This document shows positions 62,197-64,000 of a DNA stretch of 64,000 nt, one piece after another. Both the position numbers and the translations under genes were made by a program. The stretch spans positions 3,286,001-3,350,000 of the forward strand of contig NZ_CP161805.1 of NCBI RefSeq assembly GCF_040801785.1. The letters are read 5' to 3'. This DNA is from Sulfitobacter sp. LCG007 (lineage in GTDB: Bacteria; Pseudomonadota; Alphaproteobacteria; Rhodobacterales; Rhodobacteraceae). Within the stretch, counting starts at the first letter, position 1, and each line of letters begins with the position of its first letter. Under the pieces are notes generated by a model. It was not told where the DNA came from, ran no database searches, and saw nothing but the letters and a program-made list of their open reading frames with translations.

Positions 62197-64000
62197 ATGA
62201 AACTATTCTCGTCCCGCGACAGGCCGGTCCATCTCGGCGGCTACCCGCTCGAACGTCTCAGGCGGAAGTCGGAGTCGTTTCGCGCGTTTCCCGACATCCC
62301 GCTGCCCGGCCTCGATTTCGAAAGATCGGACGATCCGCTCAGCATCGTACCGGCCATGGCACCCTATCAGGCGATGATGGACGTCCTGCGCGACGGGACG
62401 CCGAATCCGGCGCGGGCGCGCATTCCCGATGATCCGCGGACCCGGGCCGATCATCTGAAGGCCTTCGCCTATTTCGGCGATGCCTCCATGGTGGGCGTCT
62501 GCGAGCTGCCGGAGCGCGCCCTGCTGGCCGAGCCACGGCGCAATCCGGCCGCGGCGAGGCTGGCGGAAGAGCTGCAAAGCCGTCAGACCAAGACGCTCGC
62601 CACCGGCGTGGACGTCATCATGGCCAACCTGCGCGAGGCGCTTGCCGCACCGGAACGTCCCCTGAACGGTCACACCCATGCGATCGTCCTGCTTTGCGCC
62701 TTCAACCGGGATCCTCGCCCCGACGAGCCGGGCGCCGAATGGATCCGCGATGCGCAACGTCCCCGGGCAAGCCTGCGCGCCTGCGAAAACGCGACGGTGC
62801 TTGCGGAATACATCCGCCTGCTGGGCTTTTCGGCAAGGGCCCATTCGTTGACCACGACCGAGGTTCATCTCGGGATGCTGGCGCTGACGGCGGGTCTTGC
62901 GACACTCGAGCAGGGCACGCTGGCCGCGCCATGGATCGGGACGCGCTTCGCTCTGGCCGCCGTGACGACCGACATGGAGCTTGCGCCGGACCTGCCCCTT
63001 CAGGCGATGGCGCAACAGCCCGCCTCGGTGGTCCGCGGGCTGGCATGGCGCCTGGGCACACATGGCGGGCTGTCCGCAGCGACGCAGGATCCCTATGCCA
63101 GCCGCGACTACAGGCTCGGCGCGCATCCCTTCGAAAGGCTCAAGCGGCGCGAGGCGCCGACGACCTATATCGACGAGCCCAACATCCCGCGCATACCCAA
63201 GCGGACCGACATGTTCGCGCGGGGCCAGTTCGGGGACATGGGGCCCAAGGTCCAGAATGCGATGAAGGGCGGGCATCACATCTCGAAATCGGCCCCGGCC
63301 GCGGCGCAGCGCCGCCTGCTCGGCGCGCTGATCCTGCTGCAGGACGGTCCCGTCTCGGATATCCGCGCGACCGGCGATCCCGCGGCCAATGCCGCAAACC
63401 TGAAGGCCGCGAGCTACTTCCTGGGGGCGGACGCAGCCGGCGTCTCGCGCTGTCCCGACTGGGCCTGGTACAGCCACGACGCAACGGGGACGCCGATCGA
63501 TCCGCCCCATGACCAGGCGCTGAGCCTGATCATCGATCAGGGTTACGAGACGATGGAGGGCGCGTCGGGCGACGACTGGATCTCCGCCGCTCAGTCGATG
63601 CGCGCCTATCTGCGCTTTTCGGTCATCGGCGGCGTACTTGCCGCGCATATGCGCCGACTTGGCCACAAGGCGCGCTCGCATACGGTGATGGACGGCGAAG
63701 TGCTGCAGCCGCCTCTCCTGCTGCTTTCCGGCCTGGGTGAGGTCAGCCGCATCGGCGAGGTCATCCTCAACCCGTATCTGGGCCCGCGACTGAAGTCGGG
63801 CGTCGTGACCACCACCATGCCGCTGTCGCACGACAGGCCGATCGACTTCGGCCTCCAGGCCTTCTGTGAGGCCTGCAACAAATGCGCGCGCGAATGTCCC
63901 TCCGGATCGATCACGGCCGGTCCCAAGAAGATGTTCAACGGCTACGAGATCTGGAAGTCCGACAGCCAGAAATGCGCCACATACCGCGTGACCAACGCGG
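62197..64000 (+). CDS. Reductive dehalogenase, catabolic type, partial at right edge
   Basis: An open frame of 601 codons runs out of the window. No stop occurs from ATG 62197. The protein has no Tat signal, as in aerobic, cytosolic RdhA proteins of marine proteobacteria. Two related halves are visible: RP-HLGGYPLERLRR (10-23) versus YRLGAHPFERLKRRE (305-319), and HLKAFAYFGDAS (86-97) versus NLKAASYFLGAD (401-412), fitting the known duplication in the NpRdhA type. The ferredoxin-like CEACNKCARECP (557-568) binds one 4Fe-4S cluster; C593 begins the second motif. A C-terminal reductase domain may follow. It removes halogen from aryl halides through cobalamin. Substrate unknown. Confidence 0.88.
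   Translation, partial: MKLFSSRDRPVHLGGYPLERLRRKSESFRAFPDIPLPGLDFERSDDPLSIVPAMAPYQAMMDVLRDGTPNPARARIPDDPRTRADHLKAFAYFGDASMVGVCELPERALLAEPRRNPAAARLAEELQSRQTKTLATGVDVIMANLREALAAPERPLNGHTHAIVLLCAFNRDPRPDEPGAEWIRDAQRPRASLRACENATVLAEYIRLLGFSARAHSLTTTEVHLGMLALTAGLATLEQGTLAAPWIGTRFALAAVTTDMELAPDLPLQAMAQQPASVVRGLAWRLGTHGGLSAATQDPYASRDYRLGAHPFERLKRREAPTTYIDEPNIPRIPKRTDMFARGQFGDMGPKVQNAMKGGHHISKSAPAAAQRRLLGALILLQDGPVSDIRATGDPAANAANLKAASYFLGADAAGVSRCPDWAWYSHDATGTPIDPPHDQALSLIIDQGYETMEGASGDDWISAAQSMRAYLRFSVIGGVLAAHMRRLGHKARSHTVMDGEVLQPPLLLLSGLGEVSRIGEVILNPYLGPRLKSGVVTTTMPLSHDRPIDFGLQAFCEACNKCARECPSGSITAGPKKMFNGYEIWKSDSQKCATYRVTNA

Noticed and set aside
62203-63831. A 542-codon minus-strand frame, longer than most real genes here
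   Set aside because: It is antisense to the reductive dehalogenase. Its protein is Arg/Gly/His-rich with no family features, while the plus strand gives a clear RdhA with Fe-S cysteines and no stop.

Overview
The window reads as a chromosomal segment of a GC-rich marine alphaproteobacterium, most likely Rhodobacterales (roseobacter or Paracoccaceae type). The grounds are the class I PHA cycle with PhaR and phasin, a VPLPA-CTERM sorting signal, ThyX instead of ThyA, two TRAP transporters, an RTX serralysin, and gene families typical of that order. No rRNA, tRNA, CRISPR array, insertion sequence or prophage was seen. Nearly all of the sequence is coding; the one stretch above 300 bases without a gene is 17235-17561.

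Layout. 1-4 kb: a glutamine-synthetase-like enzyme and a PuuB-like FAD oxidase (gamma-glutamyl amine catabolism), then a DegT-type aminotransferase. 4-8.6 kb: PHA storage island (phaR, phasin, phaC, divergent phaZ) with three perfect CTGC-N3-GCAG sites. 8.6-11.6 kb: small enzymes, including an alpha/beta hydrolase that has lost its nucleophile. 11.8-16.5 kb: thrS followed by a bufferin (copper-binding RiPP) operon, bufA1-bufB1-bufC1-doxX. 16.5-19.9 kb: Spx/ArsC-like protein, cold-shock protein, DJ-1/PfpI protein, an AT-rich membrane protein fused by overlap to thyX. 20.1-22.5 kb: a lipoprotein plus Slam-like outer-membrane protein, a candidate type XI secretion pair. 22.5-29.3 kb: glyoxalase, tandem DUF1194 proteins, a MarR regulator, an XRE regulator with sdhE, aspartate aminotransferase, a VPLPA-CTERM protein and a D-threonine-aldolase-like enzyme. 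29.4-32.8 kb: a large RTX serralysin with a small exported partner.

33.0-45.0 kb is a complete hexuronate regulon. A FadR-type GntR regulator and KDG kinase diverge from a ten-gene operon, uxaC-dctPQM-kdgF-kduI-kduD-uxuB-uxuA-uxaA, which funnels glucuronate, galacturonate and unsaturated uronates to 2-keto-3-deoxygluconate and then KDPG. Catalase and a STAS-less SulP transporter follow.

48.1-57.6 kb is the most interesting catabolic cluster. It holds an RpiR regulator (probable CTG start), an N-formylglutamate-amidohydrolase-family enzyme, a TRAP transporter whose binding protein lacks the usual carboxylate-binding Arg, a GS-like ligase, an aldehyde dehydrogenase, an Fe-alcohol dehydrogenase and a convergent class-I amidotransferase-like hydrolase. 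Together they spell a gamma-glutamylation route for an amino alcohol such as ethanolamine. It is followed by an acyl-CoA synthetase, an acetylpolyamine-amidohydrolase-like protein and an amidase.

At the right edge (62197 onward) a reductive dehalogenase of the aerobic, catabolic type (two related halves, Fe-S cysteines) runs out of the window.
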